This document shows positions 53,240 through 62,247 of a stretch of 64,000 bases of DNA, in pieces. The first letter of the stretch is position 1, and the number at the start of each line of letters is the position of its first letter. The position numbers and the translations under genes are program-made. Origin of the DNA: Actinocatenispora thailandica. GTDB taxonomy: Bacteria; Actinomycetota; Actinomycetes; Mycobacteriales; Micromonosporaceae. The stretch lies in contig NZ_AP023355.1 of assembly GCF_016865425.1 (NCBI RefSeq), positions 3,718,198-3,782,197 of the forward strand, in the 5' to 3' direction. The notes below the pieces were generated by a model, which ran no database searches, had not been told where the DNA came from, and saw nothing but the letters and a program-made list of their open reading frames with translations.

Positions 53240-54655
53240 ATGGCCCGCGAGCAGTTCGCCACCGGCAGCCACGACTGGCCGCCGACCGAGGCGCTGGACG
53301 CGTTCATGAGTACCGGCTGGGCGGACACCGAGCGCCGGGAGCTGGCGCAGCTGCCGGTCGCCGGGTTCGCCGCGAAGCGCCGCGACCGGCTGCGGGCGGC
53401 GTTCCCCGGGGAGCGGATCGTGGTGCCGGCCGGCCGGCTCAAGACCCGCTCGGCCGACCAGGACTACCGGTTCCGGGCGCACTCCAACTACGTGTGGCTG
53501 TCCGGCGACCAGCACGCCGACTCGGTGCTGGTGGTCGAGCCGGACGGCGACACGCTGTTCGCGCCGCCGCGCTCGCGCCGGGACAACGGCGAGTTCTACC
53601 GCAGCCGGGCCGGCGAGCTGTGGGTCGGCCGCCGGCCGTCGCTCGCCGAGTCCACCGCCGAACTCGGCCTGGTCACCCGCGACGTGGCCGACCTGGAGAC
53701 CGCGCTGCGCGCCGGCCTGCCCACCCGGGTACTGCGCGGGGTGGACACGGGCGTGGACGCGCTGCTGCCGGCCCGCGACGACGGGTACGCGGCGGACGAG
53801 CTGGCCGCGGTACTGGCCGAGCTGCGGCTGGTCAAGGATGCCTACGAGATCGAGCAGTTGCAGCTGGCCTGCGACATCACCGCGCGCGGCTTCGCCGACG
53901 TGGTGCGCGCGCTGGACCGCGCGAAGGCCACCTCCGAGCGGTACCTGGAGGGCACGTTCTGGCGACGCGCCCGCACCGAGGGCAACGACGTCGGGTACCA
54001 CTCGATCGTCGCCGCCGGCCCGCATGCCACCACGTTGCACTGGATCGACAACGACGGCCCGGTCCGCGACGGCGACCTGCTGCTGCTCGACGCCGGCGTG
54101 GAGACCCGTTCGCTCTACACCGCCGACATCACCCGGGTGCTGCCGATCTCCGGGCACTTCAGCCCGATCCAGCGCGACCTGTACGAGTTGAACCGGGCCG
54201 CGAACGACGCCGCGCTGGCGGAGTTGAAGCCGGGCGCGTCGTACCGCAACTTCCACCGCGCCGCGATGCGGGTCAGCGCGTACGGGCTCGCCGACCTCGG
54301 CCTGCTGCCCTGCTCGGCCGAGGAGGCGCTGGATCCGGACTCGACGGTCTACCGGCGCTGGACGCTGTGCGGGTCGGGCCACATGCTCGGCCTCGACGTG
54401 CACGACTGCGCCGCCGCCCGGGCCGACGAGTACCTGGACGGCACGCTCGCACCCGGCCACGTACTCACCGTCGAGCCCGGGCTGTACTTCCAGCCGGACG
54501 ACGAGCTGGTGCCCGCCGAGTTCCGCGGACTCGGCTACCGGATCGAGGAGAACGTGCTGATCACGGCGGACGGCTACCGGCTGCTGTCGGATGCGCTGCC
54601 CCGCACCGCCGCCGAGGTCGAGTCCTGGATGTCCACAGTGGACAGCGAGGGCTGA
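53240..54655 (+). CDS. Xaa-Pro aminopeptidase (M24B), second copy
   Basis: A 471-residue paralogue of the protein at 25601-27061. Metal ligands are conserved: Asp284 and Asp296 (LLLDAG and YTADITR), His381 (CGSGHMLGLDVHD), Glu412 (TVEPGLYF) and Glu436 (YRIEENVLIT). GGGAGG precedes the ATG at 53240. Unlike the first copy it has its own promoter flanked by two palindromes, which suggests specific regulation. Confidence 0.93.
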   Translation: MAREQFATGSHDWPPTEALDAFMSTGWADTERRELAQLPVAGFAAKRRDRLRAAFPGERIVVPAGRLKTRSADQDYRFRAHSNYVWLSGDQHADSVLVVEPDGDTLFAPPRSRRDNGEFYRSRAGELWVGRRPSLAESTAELGLVTRDVADLETALRAGLPTRVLRGVDTGVDALLPARDDGYAADELAAVLAELRLVKDAYEIEQLQLACDITARGFADVVRALDRAKATSERYLEGTFWRRARTEGNDVGYHSIVAAGPHATTLHWIDNDGPVRDGDLLLLDAGVETRSLYTADITRVLPISGHFSPIQRDLYELNRAANDAALAELKPGASYRNFHRAAMRVSAYGLADLGLLPCSAEEALDPDSTVYRRWTLCGSGHMLGLDVHDCAAARADEYLDGTLAPGHVLTVEPGLYFQPDDELVPAEFRGLGYRIEENVLITADGYRLLSDALPRTAAEVESWMSTVDSEG

Positions 54656-54901
54656 TTCGCGGTCCAGCGGTCGCGGCCGACCGCCGGCGGGACCGCCCGA
54701 TCGGACCGGCGGGCGCGACCAGCGTCGGGCCGGGCCACCGCACCCCGCGGCCGGGCCGGCGCGACCGCGCTCGAACCGGACCGGCGCGATCGTCGTCCGG
54801 CCGGCACGGTCCGCGGCCCGCCCGGTTTGCGTATCGAAATGATCGACGTGTCACGGCCCTCCGGAGTGCCCGTCGGCGTCTGATTGTGATACGACAGGCG
54901 C

Positions 54902-55537
54902 ATGGTCGATCAGCTGCGCCCGGTGTGCGCGCCCCAGGTCTCCGAGCCGATGCGTCGGCGGCTGCTCGACGGTGCCGACTCCTCGATGGCGTTGCTCGCC
55001 GCCGTGCTGACCGCCCTGTTCGGCGCCGGCGCAGTCGCCGTGCTCGCCTCCAGCGGCCGCCCGGAGGGCGCGCCGCACGCCTTCGACGAGCTGGTCGGCG
55101 GCGGCGGGCTGCTGGTCGCCGGTGCCGCCGGGCTGACCGTGGTGCACGGCGTGTTCTGCGCGCTGCGCCGCCGCTGGGCGCAGCGCACCGGGGTGTTCCT
55201 CAGCCGGCACCTGCTGGCCGACCTCGCGGTGCGCGATCCGCAGGCGGCGACGCTGCTGGCGCTCGCGCAGCGCGACATCGACCGGATCCGGGCCGCTTCG
55301 GTCCGCGACGACGACTCGGCACTGCGCCGCGCGGAGTGGGCAGTGAGCCGGGCCGCGCTGGACTGCGGCGGCGACGCCGGGCGCCGCGCCGCACTGTCCG
55401 ACCAGGTCGACCAGCTGTCCCGGTGGGCCGACCGGCAGGAGGAGTCACGCGACCGGCTCGACCAGCCGCCGCGCAGCGAACCAGCGCCCGGCCGCGGCAC
55501 ACAGTGCGGCCCGCTCCGCCGGGTCCGGGTTCGCTGA
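54902..55537 (+). CDS. Membrane protein of unknown function (paralogue A)
   Basis: A 211-residue protein opening with PVCAPQVSEPMRRRLLDG, followed by two predicted helices (about 28-49 and 62-84), then a cytoplasmic helical region with AQRDIDRIRAAS and RRAEWAVSRAALDCGGDAGRRAALSDQVDQLSRW. It is clearly paralogous to the protein at 58136-58843. The last 90 bp overlap the convergent monooxygenase gene. No known domain is recognised. Confidence 0.7.
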   Translation: MVDQLRPVCAPQVSEPMRRRLLDGADSSMALLAAVLTALFGAGAVAVLASSGRPEGAPHAFDELVGGGGLLVAGAAGLTVVHGVFCALRRRWAQRTGVFLSRHLLADLAVRDPQAATLLALAQRDIDRIRAASVRDDDSALRRAEWAVSRAALDCGGDAGRRAALSDQVDQLSRWADRQEESRDRLDQPPRSEPAPGRGTQCGPLRRVRVR

Positions 55538-57112
55538 GTCCGACGCCCACGCCAGATAGCAGTCCGGCCGCAACAGCATGGCGGTCGGCGCCCCGGCAAC
55601 CGGCGCCGCGGTGACGACATCCACCCGCCCCGCGAGATCGGCGAGTTCCCGACCGAGGTCGTGGCCGGTGGTCAGGTCCAGCAGCAGCGGGCGCCCCGCG
55701 GCCGTCAGCTCGGCCAACCGCACCGGCGCAGCCCCGGCATCCGGCCCCGGAGCGGCCGCCGCGCCCGGCACCCCGCCGGCTCGGGAACCGGCCGCCTCGC
55801 CCGAGGCCGGACCGGTCGAGGAGCCCGGTAGCGGGCCGGTCGCCCGGCGCAGCACCAGATCCGGTGCCCACCGGCCGACCAGCGGATGCGCGCCCGGCTC
55901 GGCCGGATAGCGCGTGTCCGCCCCGGCCAGCAGTTCCGCCAGCCGGTGGCGGGCCGGGCGGTCGGCGAGCAGTTCGGTGAGTACCGAGCGCAGCGCGGTG
56001 GTCTGCGGCCCGGCCGTGATCAGCGCGGACTGCGCCTGGGTGTGCGTCACGACCCGGGCACCCACCGGTCGCCGCTCCGCCTGGTAGCTGTCCAGCAGGT
56101 CGTCCCGACCGCGCACCGCCGCGGCGAGCTTCCAGCCGAGGTTGACCGCGTCCTGCAGGCCCAGGTTGAGCCCCGGCCCGCCGACCGCGGCGTGCACGTG
56201 CGCGGCGTCGCCGACCAACAGCACCCGGCCCGACCGGTACGTCTCGGCGATCCGGGTGTTGCCGCCGACCAGGCGGCGCAGCAGGTGCGGGCCCGGGCCC
56301 GCGGGCGGTGCGAGGGCCACGTCGACGCCGAGCACCCGTCGCACGCTCGCGCGCAGCTCGGCAAGGTCGAACTCCCCGGTGGTGTCGAGGGCGTTCCACT
56401 CCATCGTGGTCACCGCCGTCGGCCGGCCGGGAAACGGTGCGTAGACGAACAGGCCGCGCTCGGTGCGGTGGTAGAGGAACGGCGGGATCGTGCCATGGCC
56501 GGGTACCCGCAGCCCGCCGGTGGCCGGATCGCGCAGCTCGTCCGGGACCCGGACGTGCGCCGAGCGGGAGACGGTGTCGTCCCGGGACACCCCGGGGAAG
56601 TCGATGCCGGCGAGCTTGCGGGTGGCGCTGTGCCCACCGTCGGCACCCACCAGGTAGCCGGCGGCCAGCTCGTACCCGCCGTCCGGGCCGTCGACCCGGA
56701 CCAGGACACCGTCGTCGGTGCGGATCAGGCCGGTGAGCCGATGGCCGAACCGGATCTCGACCCCGAGCTCGCGGGCGCGCGCCTCCAGCACGTCCTCGAT
56801 CTGGCGTTGCGGCACCGGCAGCAGGTACAACGGGTTGTCCTCGTCGGGCAGGTCGGTGAGATCCAGCGGCAGCCCGCCGAACATGTACCGCGGGGTCGGC
56901 ACCGGCGGCCCCGCGGTGCCGGCGAGCCGCTCGTACAGGCCGCGCCGGTCCAGCATCCGGACCACCTGGCCGACCAGTCCGTTGGCTCGGTTGTGCGGCA
57001 AGCGTTCCGGCAGCGCCTCCAGTACCAGCGGCCGGACGCCGGCCAGGCTCAGCTCGATCGCGAGCAGCAGGCCGGCGGGTCCGGCTCCGGCGATGACGAC
57101 GTCTTCGGGCAT
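55445..57112 (-). CDS. FAD-dependent aromatic monooxygenase
   Basis: A 555-residue flavoprotein hydroxylase of the polyketide/aromatic type, with DVVIAGAGPAGLLLAIELSLAGV, YLVGADGGHSATRKLAGIDFPG, the GD motif GRVLLVGDAAHVHAAVGGPGLNLGLQDAVNLGWKLAA and a C-terminal thioredoxin-like domain interrupted by a Gly/Ala/Pro-rich stretch (about 425-465). GGAGG precedes the ATG at 57112. The nearest upstream gene is a TetR in the same direction, a probable regulator. The substrate may be an aromatic drug or metabolite. Confidence 0.93.
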   Translation of the reverse strand: MPEDVVIAGAGPAGLLLAIELSLAGVRPLVLEALPERLPHNRANGLVGQVVRMLDRRGLYERLAGTAGPPVPTPRYMFGGLPLDLTDLPDEDNPLYLLPVPQRQIEDVLEARARELGVEIRFGHRLTGLIRTDDGVLVRVDGPDGGYELAAGYLVGADGGHSATRKLAGIDFPGVSRDDTVSRSAHVRVPDELRDPATGGLRVPGHGTIPPFLYHRTERGLFVYAPFPGRPTAVTTMEWNALDTTGEFDLAELRASVRRVLGVDVALAPPAGPGPHLLRRLVGGNTRIAETYRSGRVLLVGDAAHVHAAVGGPGLNLGLQDAVNLGWKLAAAVRGRDDLLDSYQAERRPVGARVVTHTQAQSALITAGPQTTALRSVLTELLADRPARHRLAELLAGADTRYPAEPGAHPLVGRWAPDLVLRRATGPLPGSSTGPASGEAAGSRAGGVPGAAAAPGPDAGAAPVRLAELTAAGRPLLLDLTTGHDLGRELADLAGRVDVVTAAPVAGAPTAMLLRPDCYLAWASDSANPDPAERAALCAAAGRWFAARRLVEPVA

Positions 57113-57380
57113 GGCAACCTCCGAGCAGGGTGCAGCGCGCGGCCCCGCCGGGCCACGAGCGGCATGGATGTGTGGTGGCACGCGCGATGCGCGTGCCGGA
57201 TCGCCGGCCCAGCCGGCACCTGGCGGCGCCGATGTCGCTGCCCGGGGCGGTTCCGGGTCGGGTCGGGTCGGGGCGGGTCGGGGCTGGCCGGGTCGGGGGC
57301 CGGGTCGGGTCGGGGGCCGGGTCGGGCCGGGGGGCCGGCAGGGCCACCGGTGTCGGGGCGGGGCGGGCCGCGAGGGTCGG
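57113..57380. other. 268-bp intergenic region with hairpin and G-rich tract
   Basis: It contains a 21-bp dyad GGCACGCGC-GAT-GCGCGTGCC (57177-57197) and a run of GGGTC/GGGGCC motifs (57254-57338) with many G3-G6 tracts on the plus strand, a strong G-quadruplex candidate. No gene is supported. It separates the TetR stop from the monooxygenase start. Confidence 0.6.
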
Positions 57381-58010
57381 TCAGGGTACGGCGAGTCCGC
57401 CGGCCACCTGCGCCAGCGCATCGCGGAGGAGGTCGGCGATCGGCACCGACTGGTCGCGCAGCCACTGCTGCCTGGCGGTGCCGAGCGCGACCCCGACGGC
57501 GCCCGCGACCAGCCGCGGGAACATGTCGCGGTCGACGTCGGTGCCGGTACGGGCGGCGACCGCCGCGGCGAGCTGCTGCTCTGCGGCGGCGTACGCGACG
57601 GCCAGATCGCGCTGCACGCTCGGTTCGGCGATCATCAGCCGCACCCCCTCGACCCAGCGTCGCCGGGCGGTCTCGTCGACCCCGGCACTGTCGCCGGTTT
57701 CGTCGGCGAGCGCGTACCGGTCGAGCACCGCGGCGGTGATCGCCGGCCACAGCGGCTCGCCGGCGGGCCGCTCGCGCAGCGCGGCGGCGAACTGCCGGAA
57801 CCGCTCCAGTTCGCGGTCGGCGATCGCCTCGCCCTTGCTGGCGAAGTAGTTGTTGAAGGTCCGCGGGGACACGCCGACCTCGGCGGCGATGTCCTCCACC
57901 CGGACGTTGGCCAGGCCGCGCTCGACGGCGAGCCGGATGGTGGCCCAGCTCAGCGCGATGCGCGTCTGCTCCTTCTTGCGTGCCCGCAGGCCGCTCGGGT
58001 CGACTGCCAC
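57381..58010 (-). CDS. TetR-family regulator
   Basis: A 209-residue TetR. Its HTH is RIALSWATIRLAVERGLANVRVEDIAAEVGVSPRTFNNYFASKGEAIADRELERFRQF, as in the subgroup often found beside monooxygenases and exporters. The GTG at 58010 gives MAVDPSGLRARKKEQT. The upstream 60 bp hold three TTGC/GCAA dyads. It probably controls itself and the adjacent FAD monooxygenase. Confidence 0.9.
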   Translation of the reverse strand: MAVDPSGLRARKKEQTRIALSWATIRLAVERGLANVRVEDIAAEVGVSPRTFNNYFASKGEAIADRELERFRQFAAALRERPAGEPLWPAITAAVLDRYALADETGDSAGVDETARRRWVEGVRLMIAEPSVQRDLAVAYAAAEQQLAAAVAARTGTDVDRDMFPRLVAGAVGVALGTARQQWLRDQSVPIADLLRDALAQVAGGLAVP

Positions 58011-58022
58011 GTATTCACGATA

Positions 58023-58061
58023 GCAATTTTTGCGGGCAGCGCAACTTTTCTTGCTAGGCAA
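58023..58061. promoter_or_regulatory. Cluster of GCAA/TTGC dyads, TetR operator candidate
   Basis: GCAA-TTT-TTGC (58023-58033), GCAA-N6-TTGC (58041-58054) and TTGC-TAG-GCAA (58051-58061) lie in AT-rich DNA just upstream of the TetR GTG. Confidence 0.65.
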
Positions 58062-58135
58062 AATTCTGCGACCGTGACCGAGCCGGCAGCTCACCGGGCT
58101 GCCCAGGCGCCGAACCCTGTGGTACGACAGGGCGC

Positions 58136-58843
58136 ATGAGACAGCGGGTCGAGGCACCGGCGCCGTCGGGTGACTCCCCCGCGCGCGACCGGCGACCGCG
58201 GCCGGTGTGCGCACCCGAGGTGCCCGAGCCGGTGCGACGGCGGCTGCTCGCCGGCGGTACCGACCCGGCCACGGTCCTGCTGACGACCATCGTCGCGGTG
58301 CTGTTCGGCATCGGCGGGCTCGCGATCCTGCTGTCCGGGGCCCGGCCGAGCGGCGCGTCACCGGTGTTCGGCGTGGTGGCCGGCGACGGCGGGCTGCTCG
58401 TCGCCCTGGCCGCCGGGCTGGTGGCGGTCCGCGGTGCGGTCAGCCAGCGCCGCGAGCGAGCCGCCGAGGTCGCCGGCGTCCTGCTCGGTCGCCGCCGGCT
58501 CGCCGCGCTGGCGGCGGCCGACCCGCCGGCCACGACACTGCTGGCCGCCGCGCAGCAGGCGATCGACGCGATCCGCGCGGGCTCGGACATCCTCGACGAG
58601 CCGTCGCTGCGCCGGATCGAATGGGCAGTCGCCACCGCCGCCGGCGACTGCGGCGCCGACCCGGCCCGGCACGCCGCCCTCGCCGACGAGGTACGCCGGC
58701 TGGAACGGTGGGGCGCCACCGGGCCCGCGCCGTCCGGGACCGGGCCGTCGCTGGCCGCGCTGTCCGACGAGCTGGACCGGGCCGGCCTCGCGGTCACCGA
58801 ACTGCGTCGATTGACCGGTACGGAACGGGAGCGCACCGATTGA
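58136..58843 (+). CDS. Membrane protein of unknown function (paralogue B)
   Basis: A 235-residue protein paralogous to the one at 54902. It shares PVCAPEVPEPVRRRLL, two helices (about 45-66 and 80-101), the AQQAIDAIRAGS helix and RRIEWAVATAAGDCGADPARHAALADEVRRLERW. It has an extra 22 N-terminal residues and a C-terminal extension. The 18 bp before its ATG are almost identical to those of paralogue A. The function is unknown. Confidence 0.75.
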   Translation: MRQRVEAPAPSGDSPARDRRPRPVCAPEVPEPVRRRLLAGGTDPATVLLTTIVAVLFGIGGLAILLSGARPSGASPVFGVVAGDGGLLVALAAGLVAVRGAVSQRRERAAEVAGVLLGRRRLAALAAADPPATTLLAAAQQAIDAIRAGSDILDEPSLRRIEWAVATAAGDCGADPARHAALADEVRRLERWGATGPAPSGTGPSLAALSDELDRAGLAVTELRRLTGTERERTD

Positions 58844-58902
58844 CGTTGGCTGCGTCCTTTAGGGTGTAGCGACTTCGACGTCGTCGCGGCAAGGAGCCTG
58901 AC

Positions 58903-59742
58903 ATGGCATCCGCACAGAGCCTGCTCGTGATCGAGCGCATCCTGCGAGACCGGTCCGGGGTCTGGGAACAGATCCGCGAGGACCGTGACCTCAGCCCACT
59001 GACGGGACAACTGCTCGCCTCCGCGGCGATCTCGCTCGCCCTGTACGGCGCCGTGCTCGGCGCCTCGAACGGAGCGCTGCAGGCCGTCGCCTCCGCGGTC
59101 AAGCTGCCGATCCTGCTGCTCGTCACGCTCGTCATCTGCCTACCGACGCTGTACCTGTTCAACCTGGTGTTCGGCGCCCGGTTGTCGATCCGGCAGGCGG
59201 TGGCGCTGGTGTCGGTCGCGGTGACGGTGATGTCCACGCTGTGCCTGGCGTTCGCGCCGATCAGCCTGTTCTTCCTGGTGACCGCGCCGCACTACTCGTT
59301 CTACAAGCTGCTCAACGTCGCGATCATGGCGCTCACCGCGTTCGTCGGGTTGAAGTTCCTCGTCGGCGGCATGCGGTCGATGAACCAGCCGACATCGGCA
59401 CCCCCGGTACCGGTCGCGCCGGTACCGGCCGCGCAGCCGGTCGCGGCGATGGTCGGCGCCGAGCCCGATGGGCAGCCGGCGGCACTGCCCGGCGCCGCCG
59501 CGGCCGGCCACCCGGCACCCACCAACGGGACCGCCCCGATGCGGCCGGCACCGCCGGCACCCGAGCGGCAGGCGAGCATGGCACTGCTGTACGTGTGGAT
59601 AGTGGTGTTCGGGTTCGTCGGCACCCAGCTGGCGTGGACGCTGCGGCCGTTCGTGGGCAGCCCGGGCGAGCCGTTCGCGATCTTCCGGCACATCGAGGGC
59701 AACTTCTACGTCGACATCGTGCGCACGCTGTTCGGTCTCTGA
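58903..59742 (+). CDS. Polytopic membrane protein (Yip1-like layout)
   Basis: A 279-residue protein with about four helices between residues 35 and 155 (including ASAAISLALYGAVLGASNG and LPILLLVTLVICLPTLYLFNLVFG), a Pro/Ala-rich linker (about 160-222), and a last helix in ALLYVWIVVFGFVGTQLAW followed by the conserved-looking tail LRPFVGSPGEPFAIFRHIEGNFYVDIV. AAGGAG precedes the ATG. I recall the tail motif from uncharacterised bacterial membrane proteins. The function is unknown. Confidence 0.75.
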   Translation: MASAQSLLVIERILRDRSGVWEQIREDRDLSPLTGQLLASAAISLALYGAVLGASNGALQAVASAVKLPILLLVTLVICLPTLYLFNLVFGARLSIRQAVALVSVAVTVMSTLCLAFAPISLFFLVTAPHYSFYKLLNVAIMALTAFVGLKFLVGGMRSMNQPTSAPPVPVAPVPAAQPVAAMVGAEPDGQPAALPGAAAAGHPAPTNGTAPMRPAPPAPERQASMALLYVWIVVFGFVGTQLAWTLRPFVGSPGEPFAIFRHIEGNFYVDIVRTLFGL

Positions 59743-59769
59743 TCGAGCGCCGTCGGCGCCGGGACACGC

Positions 59770-59803
59770 TGCGGCGGGGCCACCGGTCGGTGACCCCGCC
59801 GCA
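59770..59803. terminator. Bidirectional terminator
   Basis: A 15-bp stem with one mismatch (59770-59784 with 59789-59803) and a GGTC loop lies between two convergent genes. Confidence 0.78.
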
Positions 59804-59812
59804 CCGAGCCGG

Positions 59813-60559
59813 TCAGTTCAGGTTGCGGCCGTAGAAGTCCAGGATCTTCGACCAGCCGTCCAGCGCCGCCTCCGGCCGGTACATCGGGCGGTCGACCGAG
59901 AAGAAGGCGTGCCCGGCCCCGTCGTACGAATGGAACTCGTGCGGTTTGCCGAGCCGGGAAAGCTCCTTCTCCAGCGTCGCCACCTCGTCCGGGGACGGGA
60001 ACTGGTCGTCGTTGCCGAACAGCCCCAGCAACGGGCAGCGCAGGTTCGGCGCCTGGTCGAGGATCCCCCGGGCCCGCAACGGGGCGTCCGCCGGCGGGTT
60101 GCCGACCACGAACGCGCCGTAGCAGTCGACCGCCGCGTCGAGATCGACGTTGGCCGCCGCCAGGAACGCCTGCCGGCCACCGGAACAGAAGCCGATGCAG
60201 CCGACCTTGCCGTTGGAGCTGGTCTGCTCGCGCAGGTACGCCGCCGCGCCGGTGACGTCGCCGATCAACTGCTCGTCGGAGATGCCGCCGTCGCGGGCCC
60301 GGACCAGCTTGGCCGCCTCCTCGTGGCTCATCCCGGCGCCCTGCCGCGAGTACAGGTTCGGGCAGACCGCGAGATAGCCCTCGGCCGCGAACCGACGCAC
60401 CGTCTCCTTGCTCTCCCGGTCGTACCCCGGCAGGTGGTGGATCACCACCACCGCGCCGAACGGGCCCGGGCCGAGCGGGCGCGCCTGGTACGCCTCGATG
60501 CGGTCACCGTCGTGCCCGCCGATCGTGACGGTCTCGGCCTGAATAGCGTCGTAGCTCAA
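59813..60559 (-). CDS. Dienelactone hydrolase family protein
   Basis: A 248-residue alpha/beta hydrolase with the DLH catalytic triad: Cys125 (GFCSGG), an Asp at 184-185 (FGNDDQFP) and His217 (GAGHAFF). The start appears to be TTG at 60559, with GAGG 8 nt upstream, and no in-frame ATG or GTG fits better. It lies 3 bp downstream of gnd and is probably cotranscribed with it. The substrate is undetermined. Confidence 0.9.
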   Translation of the reverse strand: MSYDAIQAETVTIGGHDGDRIEAYQARPLGPGPFGAVVVIHHLPGYDRESKETVRRFAAEGYLAVCPNLYSRQGAGMSHEEAAKLVRARDGGISDEQLIGDVTGAAAYLREQTSSNGKVGCIGFCSGGRQAFLAAANVDLDAAVDCYGAFVVGNPPADAPLRARGILDQAPNLRCPLLGLFGNDDQFPSPDEVATLEKELSRLGKPHEFHSYDGAGHAFFSVDRPMYRPEAALDGWSKILDFYGRNLN

Positions 60560-60562
60560 CTA

Positions 60563-62002
60563 CTACACCTCGTGTTCCGCTGCGTCGCGGGTGGCCCACT
60601 CGGTATGGAAGGTGCCCGGGCGGTCGACCCGCTGGTAGGTATGCGCCCCAAAGTAGTCCCGCTGGCCCTGCACCAGCGCGGCGGGCAGCCGCGGCGCCCG
60701 CAGCGCGTCGTAGTACGACAGGGCCGAGGAGAAGCCGGGCGCCGGGATGCCCAGCCGGGCCGCGGTGGCGACCACGGACCGCCACGAATCCTGCGCGTCG
60801 CGTACCGCCTCGGCGAAGCCACCGTCGGTCAGCAGCGTCGGCAGCGCCGGGTCGTTCGCGTACGCCGCGCGGATGTCGTCCAGGAAGGCGGCCCGGATGA
60901 TGCAGCCGCCGCGCCAGATCGTCGCCACCGCGCCGAGGTCGATCGGCCAGTCGTACTCCGTCGCACCCGCCTGGATCTCGTTGAAGCCCTGCGCGTACGC
61001 GACCACCTTGGAGGCGTAGAGCGCCTGCTCGATGTCGGCGGCCAGCGTCTCGGCCGCGGCGCCGGTGATCGGGGCCCGCGCCGGGCCGAGCAACCCGCGC
61101 GCCGCCTCGCGCAGCGCCGCCCCGCCGGACAGCGACCGGGCGAACACCGCCTCGGCGATGCCGGTGGTCGGCACCCCCAGCTCCAGCGCGGTCTGCACCG
61201 TCCAGCGACCGGTACCCTTCTGCTCCGCCTGGTCCACCACGACATCGACGAACGGCTTGCCGGTCGCCGCGTCCACGTGCCCGAGCACCTGCGCGGTGAT
61301 CTCGATCAGGTACGAGTCGAGCCGCCCGGTGTTCCAGTCGGTGAAGATGTCCGCGATCTGCGCCGGTTCCAACCCGAGCGCGTGCCGAAGCAGGTCGTAC
61401 GCCTCGGCGATCAGCTGCATGTCGGCGTACTCGATGCCGTTGTGCACCATCTTGACGAAGTGACCCGCGCCGTCCGGGCCGATGTGCGTGCAGCACGGGG
61501 TGCCGGCCACGTCGGCGGCGATGTCGGTCAGGATCGGCCCGAGCGACTCGTACGCCTCCTTCGAGCCACCGGGCATGATGCTCGGCCCGTGCAGCGCGCC
61601 CTCCTCGCCGCCGGACACACCGGTACCCACGAAGTGCAGGCCCCGCTCGCGCAGCGCCTTCTCCCGGCGCCGGGTGTCGAGGAAGTGCGCGTTCCCACCG
61701 TCGACGATCATGTCGCCGGGCTCCAGCAGCGGGGCGAACTCCTCGATCACCGCATCCGTCGGCGCCCCCGCCTTGACCATCACGATCAGCTTGCGCGGCC
61801 GCTCCAGCGCGGCGACGAACTCCGCGGCCGACCCGGTCGGGACGAACCTGCCCTCGTCCCCGAAGCCCGCCACCAGGTCGTCGGTTCGTTGCTGGTGCCG
61901 GTTGTGCAGGGCCACGGTGTAGCCGTGCCGGGCCAGGTTACGGGCCAGGTTACGGCCCATGACGGCCAGCCCGGTCACCCCGATGTTGGCTTGCTCGCTC
62001 AT
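60563..62002 (-). CDS. gnd: 6-phosphogluconate dehydrogenase (decarboxylating)
   Basis: A 479-residue long-form enzyme of the oxidative pentose phosphate pathway, converting 6-phosphogluconate to ribulose 5-phosphate with NADPH formation. It has NIGVTGLAVMGRNLARNLARHGYTVALHNR (cofactor), VDGGNAHFLDTRRREKAL, GTGVSGGEEGALHGPSIMPGG, the catalytic KMVHNGIEYADMQL and KGTGRWTVQTALELGVP. The ATG is at 62002. The dienelactone hydrolase gene follows within 3 bp. Confidence 0.97.
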   Translation of the reverse strand: MSEQANIGVTGLAVMGRNLARNLARHGYTVALHNRHQQRTDDLVAGFGDEGRFVPTGSAAEFVAALERPRKLIVMVKAGAPTDAVIEEFAPLLEPGDMIVDGGNAHFLDTRRREKALRERGLHFVGTGVSGGEEGALHGPSIMPGGSKEAYESLGPILTDIAADVAGTPCCTHIGPDGAGHFVKMVHNGIEYADMQLIAEAYDLLRHALGLEPAQIADIFTDWNTGRLDSYLIEITAQVLGHVDAATGKPFVDVVVDQAEQKGTGRWTVQTALELGVPTTGIAEAVFARSLSGGAALREAARGLLGPARAPITGAAAETLAADIEQALYASKVVAYAQGFNEIQAGATEYDWPIDLGAVATIWRGGCIIRAAFLDDIRAAYANDPALPTLLTDGGFAEAVRDAQDSWRSVVATAARLGIPAPGFSSALSYYDALRAPRLPAALVQGQRDYFGAHTYQRVDRPGTFHTEWATRDAAEHEV

Positions 62003-62088
62003 CTCGTCGCGCCTTTCGCCGGCGTGCCCGGAGGTGCCGCGCCCCCCGTCGACGCCGAGTCCGTACGGTCTCGCGGTCGGTGTCGAGG

Positions 62089-62106
62089 CAGGCCCGCGCG
62101 GGCCTG
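62089..62106. promoter_or_regulatory. 18-bp perfect palindrome upstream of gnd
   Basis: CAGGCCCGCGCGGGCCTG lies about 90 bp upstream of the gnd start, in the divergent region with the CapA-like gene. It may be an operator or a GC hairpin. Nothing else is evident in this 245-bp gap. Confidence 0.4.
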
Positions 62107-62247
62107 ACTCGTTACGCTCCAGACGTCGATGTCTGCCGGCGACCCTACCCAGCGCGCGACGCGCCGCGGTCGCGCTTCTCAGGATCCGGCCGCGGTGAAA
62201 ATCACCGAATCGCCGCGGCGCGTCGAAGCTGTCGGTACGGTTGGCCG

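Noticed and set aside
59909-62107. 732-codon open frame on the plus strand across gnd
   Set aside because: Opposite strand to intact gnd and dienelactone hydrolase genes. The composition is shadow-like.
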